In this document: positions 24,792 to 33,161 of the stretch, piece by piece
Layout: every line of letters begins with the position of its first letter
Position numbering within the stretch: the stretch's first letter is position 1
NCBI RefSeq assembly: GCF_022346925.1
Contig: NZ_JAKRNJ010000002.1
Coordinates: 496,001 to 560,000, forward strand
Direction of reading: 5' to 3'
Source of the DNA: Microvirga sp. ACRRW
GTDB lineage: Bacteria > Pseudomonadota > Alphaproteobacteria > Rhizobiales > Beijerinckiaceae
Length of the DNA stretch: 64,000 nucleotides
Notes under the pieces: model-generated
Told to the model about the DNA's origin: nothing
What the model saw: only the letters and a program-made list of their open reading frames with translations
Database searches by the model: none
Program-made: the position numbers and the translations under genes

Positions 24792-25898
24792 ATGGTGATC
24801 TGGATCATACTCTTGCTGATGACGGCGGCAGCCGTGATGGCGGTGCTTTGGCCGCTGTCGCGCCATCGCGGGTTCACGGCGCAGCAGCTGGATCCGGATA
24901 CGCAGTTCTATCGCGAGCAGATCGCCGAGATTGAGCGCGACCGTGAGCGTGGCGCGCTGTTGGACAGCGAAGCCGAAGCCGCCAAGGCCGAAGCCGGGCG
25001 CCGCCTTCTGCGAGCCACCGGCATGACGGCAGCGGATGCTTTCGTGGCTCTGGGCGAGCCTGCCCTGCGCCGCCGCAGGGCCGCGTCGACCCTGGCCTTG
25101 TCCATGATTCCGATCATCGCTCTTGCTCTTTATGGAGCCTATGGCTCGCCTCATTTCATGGCCCGACCGCCGGAGCGTCAGGCTCAACAGCAAGGCGGCA
25201 ATTTCGACCTCATGACCGCCGTTTCTCAGATCGAGGCACATCTAGCCCAGAACCCTCAGGATGGACGAGGCTGGGAAGTCGTGGCTCCCGTCTATTTCCG
25301 CATGGGACGTGTCGATGATGCCGTGAAGGCCTATGAGACAGCTGTGCGCTACCTCGGGCCCAGCACAGAGCGGCTGTCCAATTACGGTGAGACGATGGTG
25401 CTCGCGAAAGACGGTCTTGTCTCTGCCGAGGCACAAGCGGTGTTCGAGCAGGCCGTCAAGCTGGATGGGCAGGCCTTCAAGGCGCGCTATTATCTGGCCG
25501 TTGCAGCAGAACAGGACGGTAAAGCCGACAAAGCCAAGCAGGCTTATGCGGAGCTTCTCGCCTCCTCGCCGGAAGGTGCGCCATGGGCCGGTGCCGTGAA
25601 GCAGCGGCTCGCCAGCCTCGGCGTCGAGCAGCCCGTTGCAGGGCAGGGGGATGCTCCCCAGATAGGGGCCGAAGACATTGCCCGCATGGTGTCCGGTCTG
25701 GCCGAGCGCCTCGAATCCCAGGGCGGCTCTCCTGAAGAATGGGCGCGCCTGATCCGGTCCTACACGGTTCTCGGGCAGCGCGACAAAGCGGTGGCGACTG
25801 CCGCGCGTGCTCGCCAGGTTCTGGCGCAGGACAACGCCGGCTTGAAGACCATCGATGCGATGACACGCGAACTGAAACTGACTGACGCCGCACCATGA
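24792..25898 (+). CDS. ccmI: cytochrome c maturation protein CcmI (CycH)
   Basis: A 368-residue apocytochrome c chaperone. Two membrane helices flank the N-terminal region: [20 protein letters not shown] (1-20) and [15 protein letters not shown] (about 100-115), with [17 protein letters not shown] between. The periplasmic part holds TPR units ([20 protein letters not shown], then [19 protein letters not shown]). It presents apocytochrome to the CcmF/H heme lyase. First gene of a ccmI-E-F-H operon, overlapping ccmE by ATGA. Confidence 0.92.
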   Translation: MVIWIILLLMTAAAVMAVLWPLSRHRGFTAQQLDPDTQFYREQIAEIERDRERGALLDSEAEAAKAEAGRRLLRATGMTAADAFVALGEPALRRRRAASTLALSMIPIIALALYGAYGSPHFMARPPERQAQQQGGNFDLMTAVSQIEAHLAQNPQDGRGWEVVAPVYFRMGRVDDAVKAYETAVRYLGPSTERLSNYGETMVLAKDGLVSAEAQAVFEQAVKLDGQAFKARYYLAVAAEQDGKADKAKQAYAELLASSPEGAPWAGAVKQRLASLGVEQPVAGQGDAPQIGAEDIARMVSGLAERLESQGGSPEEWARLIRSYTVLGQRDKAVATAARARQVLAQDNAGLKTIDAMTRELKLTDAAP

Positions 25899-26353
25899 CC
25901 AGAAAGCAAAGACGTTTGACCCTGATCGGCTTCGCGGGAGGTGTTCTCGCGCTTGCGCTCGGTCTCGTGCTTTACGCCATGAACGACACGATCGTGTTCT
26001 TCAATTCGCCGGCGGACATCCAGGCCAAGAACGTGCAGCCCGGCACACGCCTGCGCCTGGGCGGCCTCGTGAAGGAAGGAACGGTCCAGCGCGGCGCCGA
26101 TCAGCAGATCCGGTTCGAGGTCATGGATGCGCAAGCCACCATGCAGGTGCATTACAAGGGCCTGTTGCCGGACCTGTTCCGCGAAGGTCAAGGCATCGTG
26201 GCCGAAGGCGTTCTGGAGAGCGCGACCGTGTTCCGCGCAGATTCCGTGCTGGCCAAGCACGACGAGAACTACATGCCGCGCGAAGTAGCGGACACCCTGA
26301 AGAAACAGGGCCATTGGATGGGTGAGGCCAACGCCGCGCCGAAGACGCAGTAA
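25895..26353 (+). CDS. ccmE: heme chaperone CcmE (CycJ)
   Basis: A 152-residue periplasmic heme chaperone that binds heme covalently through a histidine and passes it to CcmF. It has one N-terminal membrane anchor ([20 protein letters not shown]), an OB-fold core with [13 protein letters not shown], and the heme-binding HxxxY motif as AKHDENYMP. Length is normal. The start overlaps the ccmI stop. Confidence 0.95.
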   Translation: MTRKQRRLTLIGFAGGVLALALGLVLYAMNDTIVFFNSPADIQAKNVQPGTRLRLGGLVKEGTVQRGADQQIRFEVMDAQATMQVHYKGLLPDLFREGQGIVAEGVLESATVFRADSVLAKHDENYMPREVADTLKKQGHWMGEANAAPKTQ

Positions 26354-26366
26354 CGAGGAGAGCCCG

Positions 26367-28349
26367 GTGATCGTCGAGGCTGGACATTTCGCGCTCGCAC
26401 TGGCGCTCGGGTTATCCCTGATCCAGTTCATCGTGCCGCTTTGGGGCGCGCGCGCCAACGATCCCGTTCTGATGTCGGTGGGGCCTGTGACGGGTCTGGC
26501 CGTCTTCGTCTGCATCGCCTTTTCATTCCTGGCGTTGACGGTCGCCTATGTGACGTCTGACTTCTCAGTCGTGAACGTGGTCGAGAATTCGCATTCGGCA
26601 AAGCCTCTCATCTACAAGATCTCCGGTGTGTGGGGTAACCACGAAGGCTCGATGCTGTTGTGGGTGCTGATCCTCGCGCTGTTCGGATCGGTCGTGGCTC
26701 TCGCCAAAGACAGCATCCCGATGCGGTTGCAGGCCAACACGTTGGCGGTTCAGGCTGCGATCACTATCGCTTTCCTGCTCTTCATCCTGCTGACGTCGAA
26801 TCCTTTCACGCGCCTTATTCCGGCAGCGGCCGAGGGGCAGGATCTGAACCCGCTGCTGCAGGATCCCGGCCTCGCGATCCATCCGCCGCTTCTCTACATC
26901 GGCTATGTCGGCTTCTCGATCTCGTTCGCATTTGCTTGCGCCGCGTTGATCGACGGGCGCATCGATGCGGTATGGGCACGCATCGTCCGGCCTTGGACGC
27001 TCGGTGCCTGGGCGTTCTTGACCCTCGGCATCGCGATGGGTTCCTACTGGGCCTATTACGAACTCGGCTGGGGCGGCTGGTGGTTCTGGGACCCGGTGGA
27101 GAACGCCTCGCTCATGCCGTGGCTTGCAGGCACGGCCCTGCTGCATTCCACCGTCGTCATGGAAAAGCGCGATGCGCTGAAGGTCTGGACGATCCTGCTC
27201 GCCATTCTCACCTTCTCCCTGTCGCTGCTCGGCACCTTCCTGGTGCGCTCGGGCGTGCTGACATCCGTCCATTCCTTCGCTGTCGATCCGGAACGCGGCA
27301 CCTTCATTCTCGGCATCCTCATCCTGTTCATCGGTGGCTCGCTCGCGCTGTTCGCGTGGCGGGCGCCGATGCTCAAGCAGGGTGGATTGTTCGCACCCGT
27401 CTCGCGCGAGGGCGCGCTCGTGGTGAATAATCTTTTCCTGGCGACGGCCTGTGCTACGGTTCTGATCGGCACGCTCTATCCGCTGGCGCTCGAGGTTGTA
27501 ACGGGCGAGAAGATTTCGGTCGGCGAACCATTCTTCAATCTGACTTTCATCCCGCTCATTCTTCCGCTTCTCCTGCTTCTGCCCTTTGGCCAGACGCTCG
27601 CCTGGAAGCGCGGAAATTTTCTCGGGACCGCGCAGCGTCTTTACGCCGTGTTCGGCATTTCGCTGCTTGCCACCATCGCGATGTTCGCCTTCGAGTATGG
27701 CGGACCCGTCGCTGCTCCGCTCGGCATAGGTCTTGGCGTCTACCTTATTCTCGGTTCGCTGAACGAGATCGTGACCCGCTCCTGGGCGAAGGGCACACCT
27801 CTTTCGGTGGCTTGGCGCAAGGCTGCCAACCTGCCGCGCTCCACATGGGGCACGGTGATCGCCCATGCGGGCGTCGGCCTGACGGTCATCGGCATTGCCG
27901 CGACGGCCTGGGGCGTTGAAGGCCTCGCAACCGTCAAACTTGGAGAGCGCATCAAGGCTGGCGATTACGAGGCCAGACTCGAGCGTGTCGTGCCACGCAC
28001 GGAAGCCAATTACCGCGAAGATGCCGCTGTCTTCACCATCTACCGGCAGGGCCATGAGCTCGGCACTCTGGAGAGCATGAAGCGCCTCTACGTGACCCGC
28101 GGCATGCCGACGACGGAAGCGGGCATCATGACCGTGGGCCTCGGCCAGGTTTATGTGAGCCTCGGTGAAGTGCAGAACGATGGCTCAGTCGGCGTGCGGA
28201 TCTACTACAAGCCGCTCGTGCTGCTGATCTGGATCGGCTCCGTCGTCATGGCCTTGGGCGGCGGCATTTCCCTGACGGACCGGCGCCTGCGCATCGGCGC
28301 TCCAGTTCGGGCCAAGATCCCAGCTGCTGCAGCCGTGCCTGCGGAGTAA
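26367..28349 (+). CDS. ccmF: heme lyase subunit CcmF (CycK)
   Basis: A 660-residue polytopic membrane protein, core of the cytochrome c heme ligation complex. It carries the periplasmic WWD heme-handling motif (WGGWWFWDPVENAS) and the conserved HPPLLYIGYVGFS and GLLWGNHEGSML-like WGNHEGSMLLW segments, with many hydrophobic helices. The start is GTG, preceded by GAGGAG 8-13 nt upstream; the frame is open further upstream, but that overlaps ccmE. Confidence 0.95.
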   Translation: MIVEAGHFALALALGLSLIQFIVPLWGARANDPVLMSVGPVTGLAVFVCIAFSFLALTVAYVTSDFSVVNVVENSHSAKPLIYKISGVWGNHEGSMLLWVLILALFGSVVALAKDSIPMRLQANTLAVQAAITIAFLLFILLTSNPFTRLIPAAAEGQDLNPLLQDPGLAIHPPLLYIGYVGFSISFAFACAALIDGRIDAVWARIVRPWTLGAWAFLTLGIAMGSYWAYYELGWGGWWFWDPVENASLMPWLAGTALLHSTVVMEKRDALKVWTILLAILTFSLSLLGTFLVRSGVLTSVHSFAVDPERGTFILGILILFIGGSLALFAWRAPMLKQGGLFAPVSREGALVVNNLFLATACATVLIGTLYPLALEVVTGEKISVGEPFFNLTFIPLILPLLLLLPFGQTLAWKRGNFLGTAQRLYAVFGISLLATIAMFAFEYGGPVAAPLGIGLGVYLILGSLNEIVTRSWAKGTPLSVAWRKAANLPRSTWGTVIAHAGVGLTVIGIAATAWGVEGLATVKLGERIKAGDYEARLERVVPRTEANYREDAAVFTIYRQGHELGTLESMKRLYVTRGMPTTEAGIMTVGLGQVYVSLGEVQNDGSVGVRIYYKPLVLLIWIGSVVMALGGGISLTDRRLRIGAPVRAKIPAAAAVPAE

Positions 28350-28352
28350 GCG

Positions 28353-28811
28353 ATGCGGTTTGTTCTCAGTCTCTTGGCGGCCCTCGTTTTCAGCGCATCG
28401 GCTTTTGCCGTTCAGCCGGACGAGGTGCTGAAGGATACCGCTCTCGAAAAGCGCGCTCGCGAAATCTCCTCGGGCCTGCGTTGCCTCGTCTGTCAGAACC
28501 AATCCATCGACGATTCAGACGCGCAGCTTGCCAAGGATCTGCGGGTTCTCGTGCGCGAGCGTCTTGTTGCCGGTGATACCGACAAGCAGGTGGAGAGCTT
28601 CCTCGTCCAGCGTTACGGCGAGTTCGTTCTGCTCAAGCCCACTTTCGGTGCTCACACACTGTTGCTGTGGCTAACCCCGGCACTCGTTCTGCTTCTCGGT
28701 GGCATCGGCGTCTATGCCGCCATGCGGCACCGTCCGCGTCCTGCTGCGGCCCTCGATGCGGAGGAGCGGAAGGCGCTGGAGAATCTGCTCAAGCGTAATC
28801 AGGACGCTTGA
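28353..28811 (+). CDS. ccmH: cytochrome c maturation protein CcmH (CycL)
   Basis: A 152-residue membrane-anchored thioreductase that reduces the heme-binding cysteines of apocytochrome c. Signal peptide (LLAALVFSASAFA), the redox motif LRCLVCQN near residue 45, a three-helix domain (AQLAKDLRVLVRERL) and a C-terminal membrane helix (LLWLTPALVLLLGGIGVYA). Last gene of the ccmI-E-F-H run, 3 bp after ccmF; ccmG and ccmABC are not in this window. Confidence 0.95.
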   Translation: MRFVLSLLAALVFSASAFAVQPDEVLKDTALEKRAREISSGLRCLVCQNQSIDDSDAQLAKDLRVLVRERLVAGDTDKQVESFLVQRYGEFVLLKPTFGAHTLLLWLTPALVLLLGGIGVYAAMRHRPRPAAALDAEERKALENLLKRNQDA

Positions 28812-28813
28812 CT

Positions 28814-28838
28814 AAAAGCGCAGGTACTTCCTGCGTTT
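28814..28838 (+). terminator. probable terminator of the ccm operon
   Basis: Stem of about nine pairs (28816-28824 with 28830-28838, one G-U), 5-nt loop, and a short T-run forming the right arm. It follows the ccmH stop by 3 bp. The T-run is short, so strength is uncertain. Confidence 0.5.
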
Positions 28839-29039
28839 CATCCATGCTTCGTGAATGGGTGTAACTTCCCTCATTGAGAGGTTTCGAGGAGTGTAGTCCG
28901 CACGGAATGGGTGCGTATTCCTCGCATGGAAACGGCTCTGTCGTTTCCATTGAACAAGCCAACTTGTCGCTGCGCCAAACCGCAAAGCTAGTGCTATCGG
29001 GCTGTCGATTTCCTGATATCTGGCCTGAAAGGTACGGTC

Positions 29040-29468
29040 GTGAAAGCTGCGGCCTTTGGATTTACCTGTCTCTTTTTCATTTTGCCTTTTGCTGCTCAAT
29101 CCGATGAGAATCTCGTCGCCAAACGCGAAACCTGTCGTCAGGAAGCGAGAACCCGCATCGCACCTGTCGGGAAGATCGGCGTCGATGAATTCCGGCGTAT
29201 CGTGGAACGGCGAGCCGCTCATGTAAGCCGCTGCATGGCCCGAATCTTTGTCGCTGCCGCCGAAAGCCCGCCGCTCCCGCCGGAGCGAGCGCTCGACGCT
29301 GCACCCGACACGCACCGGAAAGATACTCTCGTATCGAACCGGAAGAAGCCCGCGAAATTTGCGAAGGGCATCGGTCGGCGGAAGGTGAAAGCGGCTTCGG
29401 TCAGGACGTCCAAGGCCAGGAAGATTGCCAGCAAAAGGCCGTCACGCCTGTCTCGCCGAAGCAAATGA
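29040..29468 (+). CDS. secreted small basic protein, unknown
   Basis: A 142-residue protein with a signal peptide (AAAFGFTCLFFILPFAAQS), a helical region with two cysteines (RETCRQEART, VSRCMARI) and a Lys/Arg/Ser-rich C-terminus reminiscent of histone-like tails. The start is GTG at 29040. No family recognised. The 228 bp before it hold only the ccm terminator and no other gene that I can support. Confidence 0.5.
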   Translation: MKAAAFGFTCLFFILPFAAQSDENLVAKRETCRQEARTRIAPVGKIGVDEFRRIVERRAAHVSRCMARIFVAAAESPPLPPERALDAAPDTHRKDTLVSNRKKPAKFAKGIGRRKVKAASVRTSKARKIASKRPSRLSRRSK

Positions 29469-29588
29469 ATGGCTGAGGGTCTAAAACCTTACCAACATTT
29501 CATCTTGGCGTGAGGGTATCGTAAGGCGGCAAACCCCATCTTCCTCTCAACATGAACCCCGATGGGTTCTTTTCAGGAGAGAGAAGAG

Positions 29589-30803
29589 ATGTTGGACAAG
29601 GCTTCCAATCCCGTCCGTAAGCGTACTGCGAAATGGCTCGGCGCCGCAGCCGTGGCCGCCCTGATTACCGGCGGCTCCCTTGGAACCGGCCTCGTCGCTC
29701 CTAATCCTGCCCATGCCGAGTTGCGCTCCATGTCGCAGCCGGTCCAGAATGTTCCGTCCTTCGCCGATGTGATCGAGCGCGTGAAACCTGCCGTCGTGGC
29801 CGTGAAGGTCAAGGTGCAGAATGTGGCCGACCGAGGCGACGATGAGGGCGGACCGCAATTTTCCATGCCCGATCTGCCTCCCGGCCACCCGATGGAGCGC
29901 TTCTTCCGCCAGTTCCGGGATCAGATGCCGGGCGAGCGCGGAGAGCGTGGTCCTCGCCAGCAGCGTCCCCGCCAGTTTGGCCAGTCCCTCGGCTCAGGCT
30001 TCTTCATCTCGGCCGACGGCTATGTCGTGACCAACAATCACGTGGTCGACAATGCCTCCGAGGTTCAGATCACCATGGATGACGGCAAGACCCTCGACGC
30101 CAAGGTCATCGGAACCGATTCCAAGACCGACCTTGCCCTGCTCAAGGTCGAAGGCAATGACTTCCCCTATGTGCGCCTCGCAGGCCAGAAAGCCCGCATC
30201 GGCGATTGGGTCGTCGCCATCGGTAACCCCTTCGGCCTCGGCGGCACGGTGACGGCCGGCATCGTCTCGGCTCAGCACCGGGATATCGGCGCTGGCCCAT
30301 ACGACGACTTTATCCAGATCGACGCCTCCGTGAATAAGGGCAACTCAGGTGGCCCGACCTTCAACCTCTCCGGCGAGGTTGTGGGCGTGAACACGGCGAT
30401 CTTCTCGCCGTCGGGCGGCAATGTGGGTATTGCGTTTGCCATCCCGGCGACCACGGTCGATCAGATCGTGACGTCCTTGAAGGACAAGGGTTCCGTGACC
30501 CGCGGCTTCATCGGCGTGCAGATGCAGCCCGTGACCAAGGAGATCGCGGAAGCTATCGGCCTCAAGGAAGCCAAGGGCGCTCTGGTGGCCGAGGCGATCA
30601 AGGACGGTCCCGCTGCGAAGGCCGGTGTCCGCACGGGCGATACCATCGTCGCCGTGGACGGCCAGCCGATCAACGAGGCCAAGGATCTGTCCCGCAAGGT
30701 CGCCCAGGTCGCACCCGGCAAGAGCCTGTCGCTCACGCTCTGGCGTGAAGGCAAGGAACGGACGGTAACCCTCGAGGTCGCCAGCCAGCCGAAGGGCGTC
30801 TGA
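29589..30803 (+). CDS. periplasmic DegP/HtrA-type serine protease
   Basis: A 404-residue trypsin-fold envelope protease/chaperone. A signal or anchor helix occupies about 16-36. Triad: His151 (NNHVVDN), Asp181 (KTDLALL), Ser253 (GNSGGP). One PDZ domain is clear at about 300-395 (GFIGVQMQPVT, AKAGVRTGDTIVAVDG); the second PDZ of classical DegP is missing, so this is a one-PDZ, DegS/DegQ-short type. AGGAGAGA before ATG 29589 fixes the start. Next to a two-component pair, a common alphaproteobacterial arrangement for envelope stress. Confidence 0.92.
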   Translation: MLDKASNPVRKRTAKWLGAAAVAALITGGSLGTGLVAPNPAHAELRSMSQPVQNVPSFADVIERVKPAVVAVKVKVQNVADRGDDEGGPQFSMPDLPPGHPMERFFRQFRDQMPGERGERGPRQQRPRQFGQSLGSGFFISADGYVVTNNHVVDNASEVQITMDDGKTLDAKVIGTDSKTDLALLKVEGNDFPYVRLAGQKARIGDWVVAIGNPFGLGGTVTAGIVSAQHRDIGAGPYDDFIQIDASVNKGNSGGPTFNLSGEVVGVNTAIFSPSGGNVGIAFAIPATTVDQIVTSLKDKGSVTRGFIGVQMQPVTKEIAEAIGLKEAKGALVAEAIKDGPAAKAGVRTGDTIVAVDGQPINEAKDLSRKVAQVAPGKSLSLTLWREGKERTVTLEVASQPKGV

Positions 30804-30851
30804 TCCTCAACAAAGAGTAGAGCACCAGGACCTTAAGTGTTGCTTGCCCCC

Positions 30852-30911
30852 GACACCTGGTGTCTTCTGCCCGCGGCAGGTTGGCCTTTTCCCCTCCAGG
30901 CCGACCTGCCG
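30852..30911. repeat. palindrome and strong hairpin between protease and regulator
   Basis: GACACCTGGTGTC at 30852-30864 is a perfect odd palindrome. After it, 30874-30887 pairs with 30898-30911 over 14 bp with one G-U and a 10-nt loop. No T-run follows on either strand, so this may be a Rho-dependent or attenuating structure in the 136-bp gap before the response regulator, or an operator for it. Confidence 0.5.
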
Positions 30912-30939
30912 TCGGGCTCAACTGCGTTATAGACAGGCC

Positions 30940-31638
30940 ATGCGGATTCTGATCATCGAGGACGACAAAGAGGCGGCCTCCTACCTCGTGAAGGCATTTC
31001 GGGAAACGGGCCATGTAGCGGATCATGCCGCCGACGGGCTCGATGGATATGCCATGGCCGAGGCGGGAGATTACGACGTGCTCGTCGTCGACCGCATGCT
31101 GCCGAAACTCGATGGCCTTTCCCTCATCCGCTCGCTGCGCGAGCAGAAGGTCGAGACGCCTGTTCTCATCCTCTCCGCCCTCGGCCAGGTCGATGACCGG
31201 GTGAAAGGCCTTCGCGCCGGCGGCGACGATTATCTCCCCAAGCCTTACGCCTTCTCCGAGCTTCTGGCACGCATCGAGGTTCTCGCGCGCCGACGCGCCT
31301 CCACGCCCAGCGCGGAGCCGACACTCTATCGCATTGCCGATCTCGAACTCGACCGCCTGTCGCATCGGGTGACGCGCTCGGGCCATGAGATCGTGCTGCA
31401 ACCGCGCGAATTCAGGCTTCTCGAATACCTGATGAAGAACGCCAATCAGGTGGTTACACGCACCATGCTGCTGGAGCATGTGTGGGATTATCATTTCGAT
31501 CCGCAGACCAACGTGATCGACGTTCACGTGTCGCGTTTGCGGTCCAAGATCGACAAGGGCTTCGACAAGCCGCTCATTCACACCATTCGCGGCGCGGGTT
31601 ACATGGTCCGCGTCGGTGCTGTGGACGGCGAGGAATGA
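30940..31638 (+). CDS. OmpR-family response regulator
   Basis: A 232-residue regulator: receiver with acidic pocket Glu7-Asp8-Asp9, phospho-acceptor Asp51 in VVDRMLP, Lys in PKPYAF, and a C-terminal winged helix (LQPREFRLLEYLMKN, NVIDVHVSRLRSKID). The start is ATG 30940, chosen because the receiver begins there. The kinase gene follows after 10 bp. Target genes unknown; proximity to the DegP-type protease suggests envelope functions. Confidence 0.9.
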   Translation: MRILIIEDDKEAASYLVKAFRETGHVADHAADGLDGYAMAEAGDYDVLVVDRMLPKLDGLSLIRSLREQKVETPVLILSALGQVDDRVKGLRAGGDDYLPKPYAFSELLARIEVLARRRASTPSAEPTLYRIADLELDRLSHRVTRSGHEIVLQPREFRLLEYLMKNANQVVTRTMLLEHVWDYHFDPQTNVIDVHVSRLRSKIDKGFDKPLIHTIRGAGYMVRVGAVDGEE

Positions 31639-31648
31639 GCGTGTCCGC

Positions 31649-33082
31649 ATGACTGCTCGTATGACCGCTCTTGGCAAACTCTTCCGGACCACCGCGTTCA
31701 AGCTGTCCTTCGCCTATCTCGTCGTCTTCACGCTCTTCGCCTTTGCTACGCTGGGCTATGTTGCCTGGAGCGCGCAGAAACTCCTGACGGACCAGTTCGT
31801 CCTGAGCATCGATACGGAGATCAACAGTCTCTCCGGAATTTACAGGAACGGCGGTCTTCGGCGGCTGGTGACCGCGGTCGAACGGCGCTCCCGCGCGCCG
31901 GGCGCATCGCTTTATCTGGTGACCACCTCTCTCGGAGAGCGGGTCGCCGGCAATGTCGGGGCCTTGCCCCCCGGCGTGATCGACCGCCTCGGTGAGTTCG
32001 AGACGCTCTACAATCGAACGGATGAGACAGACACAAAGCCCAACGTGGCACTGGTGCGAGTCTACCAACTGCCCGGTGATTTCCGTCTGCTCGTTGGCCG
32101 CGACATCGAGGAGCGCATTCGCCTGCGAGACGTCATCCATCGCGCTTTCGGCTATTCCCTTTTGTTCATCGGTGTTCTGGGGTGCCTCGGCAGCTGGTTC
32201 ATCGCGCGCCGTGTTCTCAAGCGTGTCGACGACATGACGGATACCACGCGCGACATCATGGCGGGCGATCTCGACGGACGCCTGAGGATCGTGGGAACCG
32301 GAGACGAACTCGACCGTCTCGCCCATAACCTCAACGATATGCTCGACCGCATCGGCGAGTTGATGCGCGGCATGCGCGAAGTGTCCGACAACATTGCCCA
32401 CGATTTGAAAACGCCGCTCACGCGCCTGCGCAACAAGGCGGACGAGGCGCTCAGAACCGCGAAGACGCCCGATGAGCTGAAGGCGGCACTTGAAGCGACC
32501 ATAGAGGAAAGCGACAACCTGATCCGCATTTTCAACGCGCTTCTCATGATCGCGCGATTGGAGGCCGGCAATGCCCGCGAGGCTCTGGCCGATTTCGATG
32601 CGGCGGAAGCTGTTCGTGATGTCGCGGAGCTTTATGATGCTCTCGCCGAAGAAGCAGGGGTTTCGCTCGAAGTCTCCATCGAGAACGGATTGCCGATCCA
32701 CGGTAGCCGCGAATTGCTGGGCCAGGCGATGGCCAATCTCCTCGACAATGCGCTGAAATATGGCGCGTCCCACGATGGAAGTGCTCAAACGGTCAGCGTA
32801 TCGGCCCAGCGCATCGGGAATGAAGCGCGGATCGTCGTGGCGGATCGCGGCCCCGGTATTCCGGAGAGCGAGCGCAGCCATGTGCTGGAGCGTTTCGTGC
32901 GCTTGGAGACGGCCCGCTCGCGCCCAGGCTTTGGCCTGGGGCTCAGCCTTGCCGCTGCCGTGGCGCGGCTGCATGAGGGGCGCCTCTTGCTGGAGGATAA
33001 CGCGCCTGGTTTGCGCGTGGTCCTGATCCTGCCCCTGAAGGATGTTCAGGTTCCGCAAGCCGCCTTGGCACCTGCTGCCTGA
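31649..33082 (+). CDS. sensor histidine kinase with HAMP domain
   Basis: A 477-residue kinase: TM1 (about 18-38), a periplasmic sensor of about 125 residues, TM2 (166-186), HAMP (187-240), H-box His251 in NIAHDLKTPLTRL, N-box LLDNALKYGA and G-box RPGFGLGLSLAAAVARLH. Cognate to the regulator immediately upstream. Several in-frame starts exist; ATG 31649 is the first after the regulator stop. Confidence 0.9.
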   Translation: MTARMTALGKLFRTTAFKLSFAYLVVFTLFAFATLGYVAWSAQKLLTDQFVLSIDTEINSLSGIYRNGGLRRLVTAVERRSRAPGASLYLVTTSLGERVAGNVGALPPGVIDRLGEFETLYNRTDETDTKPNVALVRVYQLPGDFRLLVGRDIEERIRLRDVIHRAFGYSLLFIGVLGCLGSWFIARRVLKRVDDMTDTTRDIMAGDLDGRLRIVGTGDELDRLAHNLNDMLDRIGELMRGMREVSDNIAHDLKTPLTRLRNKADEALRTAKTPDELKAALEATIEESDNLIRIFNALLMIARLEAGNAREALADFDAAEAVRDVAELYDALAEEAGVSLEVSIENGLPIHGSRELLGQAMANLLDNALKYGASHDGSAQTVSVSAQRIGNEARIVVADRGPGIPESERSHVLERFVRLETARSRPGFGLGLSLAAAVARLHEGRLLLEDNAPGLRVVLILPLKDVQVPQAALAPAA

Positions 33083-33161
33083 GCATGAAGTCGCATTGGA
33101 GGCGGATCAGTTTTCGGTTGCCTCCGACGCGGCGGCGTGAACACTCAGGCCATCTCTCGTT

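Noticed and set aside
26565..28055. 496-codon open frame antisense to ccmF
   Set aside because: Highly charged sequence with no domain pattern, fully inside ccmF, which has all family motifs.
31574..33058. 494-codon open frame antisense to the HAMP kinase
   Set aside because: Shadow of a well-supported gene; no independent start signal or motif.
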